Below, in pieces: positions 40,492-42,154 of a stretch of DNA of 42,154 nt (positions are counted from its first letter, which is position 1; each line of letters begins with the position of its first letter). The DNA is from Pseudomonadota bacterium (GTDB lineage Bacteria; Pseudomonadota; Alphaproteobacteria; Sphingomonadales; Sphingomonadaceae): positions 1-42,154 of the forward strand of contig JAEZFL010000039.1 of the NCBI GenBank assembly GCA_023417515.1, in the 5' to 3' direction. Position numbers and translations under genes: made by a program. The notes beneath the pieces are model-generated. The model had not been told where the DNA came from and ran no database searches. It saw only the letters and a program-made list of their open reading frames with translations.

Positions 40492-42104
40492 CGCGGCGCG
40501 GCGGCTGCCGGCGCCGGCGCCGGTTCTGCCGGATTGGCCGTCGCGCCTGGCGGCATGCGCGGTTCGAGCAGCGAAGCGACCTCGATCGTGTCGAGTGCCT
40601 TTCGTGCGGCGATATAGCGCTGCGCCTGCTCGATCCAGCCGCGGCCATGCTCGACGCCGGGCATCCGCATCACCTCGGCGAGCGCGACGTCGACCTGCCC
40701 CGCCTGCAGACGGTCGGTCGCCCGCCGCAGCCGTTCGCCGGGATCGGTCGACGGCGTGTCGGCGCGGCGGATGATGATGAGGTTGGCGAATTCCTGGCGA
40801 AGCGCGGTCAGAAGCCCGCGGTTCGGCCCGGCGCCGGTCAGTTGCGGGCCGATTTCGGTGAGCCCGGCCTGAAGCTGCTGCAAGGTCAGCGGCTGGCGCG
40901 ACGCCGCGATGATCGTGTTGACCGCCTGCGGCTGGCTCGCGCCGAAACGCTGGCGAAGTAGCCCTTCGAGATAGCCAAGGCCGACGCCGCGATCGAGCGC
41001 TCGGCGGGCCGCGATGGCCACCAGCAGACCTTCCGTGCGGTCGGCATTGCCCACCGCCGAGCGGGCGCTCGTGTCGATCTCGGCAATGCGCCGCTCGAGC
41101 TCGGCCACACGCCTCGCCATGCCCGGATCGATCACGATGGTGCTGGTGTCGCGGGTCGAAGCGGGGCGTTGGGCAGCTTGCGGCTGAGGCTGCTGGGCAG
41201 GTTGCTGCTGCGGCGTGCTGGCCTGCTGCGGCTCTGGGACGATGCCGAGATAGCGCGCTGCCGGCTCCCAGCGGTTGAGCAGCCAGGTCATCGCGGCGAG
41301 CCCGAGCACGAACGCGACGATCGCGAGGCCGATCGGGCCCGCCCAGGAGCGGCGCGGCTGCGTGCGCTGGAGAGGCGCGGCGGGCGGTACGTCCGGCGCG
41401 GGGGCCGGTGGACGAGGCGCGGATCGCTCCTTGATGGCGATCGACGCGGCGACGTCGACCAGGTCGTCGTCCCTCGGCTCGGACGCGACCACGACGTCGG
41501 CCCACCCGCTTCCCGCCGCGGCGGCGGCGGCGTCGCTGATCGCAGCGATTCGGGAGATTGCGCGGCGCTCGCCGATGAGATCGCCGAACAGCTCCGCGGC
41601 GCGCGGCGAATGGAGCAGGACGACGGCGCCGGCATTGACCGCCGCGATCGCTTCGTCGGGCAGGCGGTCGCCGGGAAGCGTGATGTAGACCGGCACCTGA
41701 ACGAGCATGACATCGTTGCGGGGCAGCTCGGCGGGCTCGGGCGCGGTGAGATGGAGCGCTCGGCCGATGCCGTCGGCTTCCATCAGCCGCACCGCGGCGG
41801 CGCCGTCGGACGGGCCGATGCGCACGGTGCCGAAGCCGGCCGCGCGCGCCGCCGCTGCCGAGGCGTCGCCGACCGCATAAGCGGGCAGGTGGGTGAAGGC
41901 CGCGAGCGCCTCGCCGGCATGGCGCGGGGCATTGGCGCTGGTGAACAGAACCGCGTCGAAATCGTCCGCCGACGGCGGGTCCCAGTCGAGCGGCCGCACA
42001 GTGAACAAGGGGGCGACCACTGGCTCGAGCCCGCGCGCACGGGCGCGGTCGGCGGTCTCGCCGGCGCCCGGCTGGGGGCGGAGGATGAGCACGGCCGGCG
42101 TCAT
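40488..42104 (-). CDS. hemD: Uroporphyrinogen-III synthase fused to Mic60/mitofilin-like membrane protein
   Basis: A 538-aa two-part protein. Residues 1-220 form a HemD domain (start AVLILRPQPGAGETADRARA, then AVLFTSANA and VVLLHSPRAA), which closes hydroxymethylbilane to uroporphyrinogen III. A Pro-rich linker leads to one membrane helix (about 255-277), a Gln-rich stretch (293-313), a coiled coil (about 328-345) and a helical C-terminus whose segment 465-512 (VALAEVMRMPGV, then GWIEQAQRYIAA) resembles the mitofilin signature of alphaproteobacterial Mic60. Elsewhere hemD and this second gene are separate neighbours. The ATG overlaps the preceding stop by 4 bp. Confidence 0.85.
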   Translation of the reverse strand: MTPAVLILRPQPGAGETADRARARGLEPVVAPLFTVRPLDWDPPSADDFDAVLFTSANAPRHAGEALAAFTHLPAYAVGDASAAAARAAGFGTVRIGPSDGAAAVRLMEADGIGRALHLTAPEPAELPRNDVMLVQVPVYITLPGDRLPDEAIAAVNAGAVVLLHSPRAAELFGDLIGERRAISRIAAISDAAAAAAGSGWADVVVASEPRDDDLVDVAASIAIKERSAPRPPAPAPDVPPAAPLQRTQPRRSWAGPIGLAIVAFVLGLAAMTWLLNRWEPAARYLGIVPEPQQASTPQQQPAQQPQPQAAQRPASTRDTSTIVIDPGMARRVAELERRIAEIDTSARSAVGNADRTEGLLVAIAARRALDRGVGLGYLEGLLRQRFGASQPQAVNTIIAASRQPLTLQQLQAGLTEIGPQLTGAGPNRGLLTALRQEFANLIIIRRADTPSTDPGERLRRATDRLQAGQVDVALAEVMRMPGVEHGRGWIEQAQRYIAARKALDTIEVASLLEPRMPPGATANPAEPAPAPAAAAPR

Positions 42105-42154
42105 GCCGCGTATCTCGCGCGCAACGCCGGGCTCGCCTGCGCCATCAGCTGGCG
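42101..42154 (-). CDS. hemC: C-terminal end of probable hydroxymethylbilane synthase
   Basis: The last 17 codons of a gene that continues beyond the window; they read RQLMAQASPALRARYAA and the TGA overlaps the hemD ATG. HemC proteins from alphaproteobacteria often end with a comparable LLxxAPPxLRxxF pattern, and hemC normally precedes hemD. The identification rests on this context and is not proven by the fragment. Confidence 0.5.
   Translation of the reverse strand, partial: RQLMAQASPALRARYAA

Overview
This 42 kb window comes from the chromosome of a high-GC alphaproteobacterium, most likely a member of the Sphingomonadales. The reasons are the gene families (HemJ, MmcB, DUF1491, DUF6489, DUF3576, an FtsK-LolA-XthA-RibA block) and the gene orders ppsR-maf-coaE-dnaQ / hemE-hemJ-rho, mnmE-mnmG-rsmG-parA-parB and leuS-lptE-holA. 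I see no phage, insertion sequence, CRISPR array or other clear foreign island. This is core chromosome around the replication origin.

The focal point is the 336-bp gap at 13417-13752 between ppsR (leftward) and hemE (rightward). In Caulobacter and Rickettsia the chromosomal origin lies between hemE and the same DUF299 gene (ppsR). The gap holds an AT-rich stretch next to hemE, two one-mismatch DnaA-box candidates and six GANTC (CcrM-type) sites. Most genes from about 7.2 to 13.4 kb point left and most from 13.7 to 23.4 kb point right, as expected for two replichores leaving this site. The partition module lies 5.4-10 kb to the right: parA and parB plus three 16-bp parS sites. One parS follows the mnmE stop codon, and two lie in inverted orientation inside the rsmG coding sequence.

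Layout. 1-2.4 kb: the end of an APC permease, overlapping tail-to-tail with a Rieske oxygenase. 2.7-6.5 kb: a bifunctional penicillin-binding protein, then a leftward operon of SCO, a cysteine-cluster protein and a YgjP-type metallopeptidase. 6.6-8.6 kb: ankyrin protein, MmcB repair protein, SleB-type cell wall hydrolase. 8.8-13.4 kb: leftward genes DUF1491, thioesterase, ptsN, hpf, dnaQ, coaE, maf, ppsR. 13.4-13.75 kb: origin. 13.75-23.4 kb: hemE, hemJ, rho, (dienelactone hydrolase, leftward), DUF6489, mnmE, mnmG, rsmG, parA, parB. 23.4-27.9 kb: leftward DUF3576-leuS-lptE-holA. 28.1-30.1 kb: a beta-barrel-like protein, a ThiE/TenI-like protein and the YggS PLP protein. 30.1-35.2 kb: leftward ftsK, lolA, xth, ribA. 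35.4-38.1 kb: a UbiH-family hydroxylase, a Lon-N-domain protein and a thioredoxin-TPR protein. 38.3 kb: tRNA-Gly(GCC). 38.4-40.5 kb: a YbaK deacylase and a nucleotidyltransferase-metallophosphoesterase pair. 40.5-42.15 kb: a HemD domain fused to a Mic60/mitofilin-like membrane protein, preceded by the end of a probable hemC.

The points most worth following are the origin with its GANTC cluster, the parS pair forcing codon choice in rsmG, the HemD-Mic60-like fusion, the NTase-phosphoesterase pair of unknown role, two copies of a double-hairpin repeat between genes, and four convergent gene pairs whose stop codons share one CTAG.
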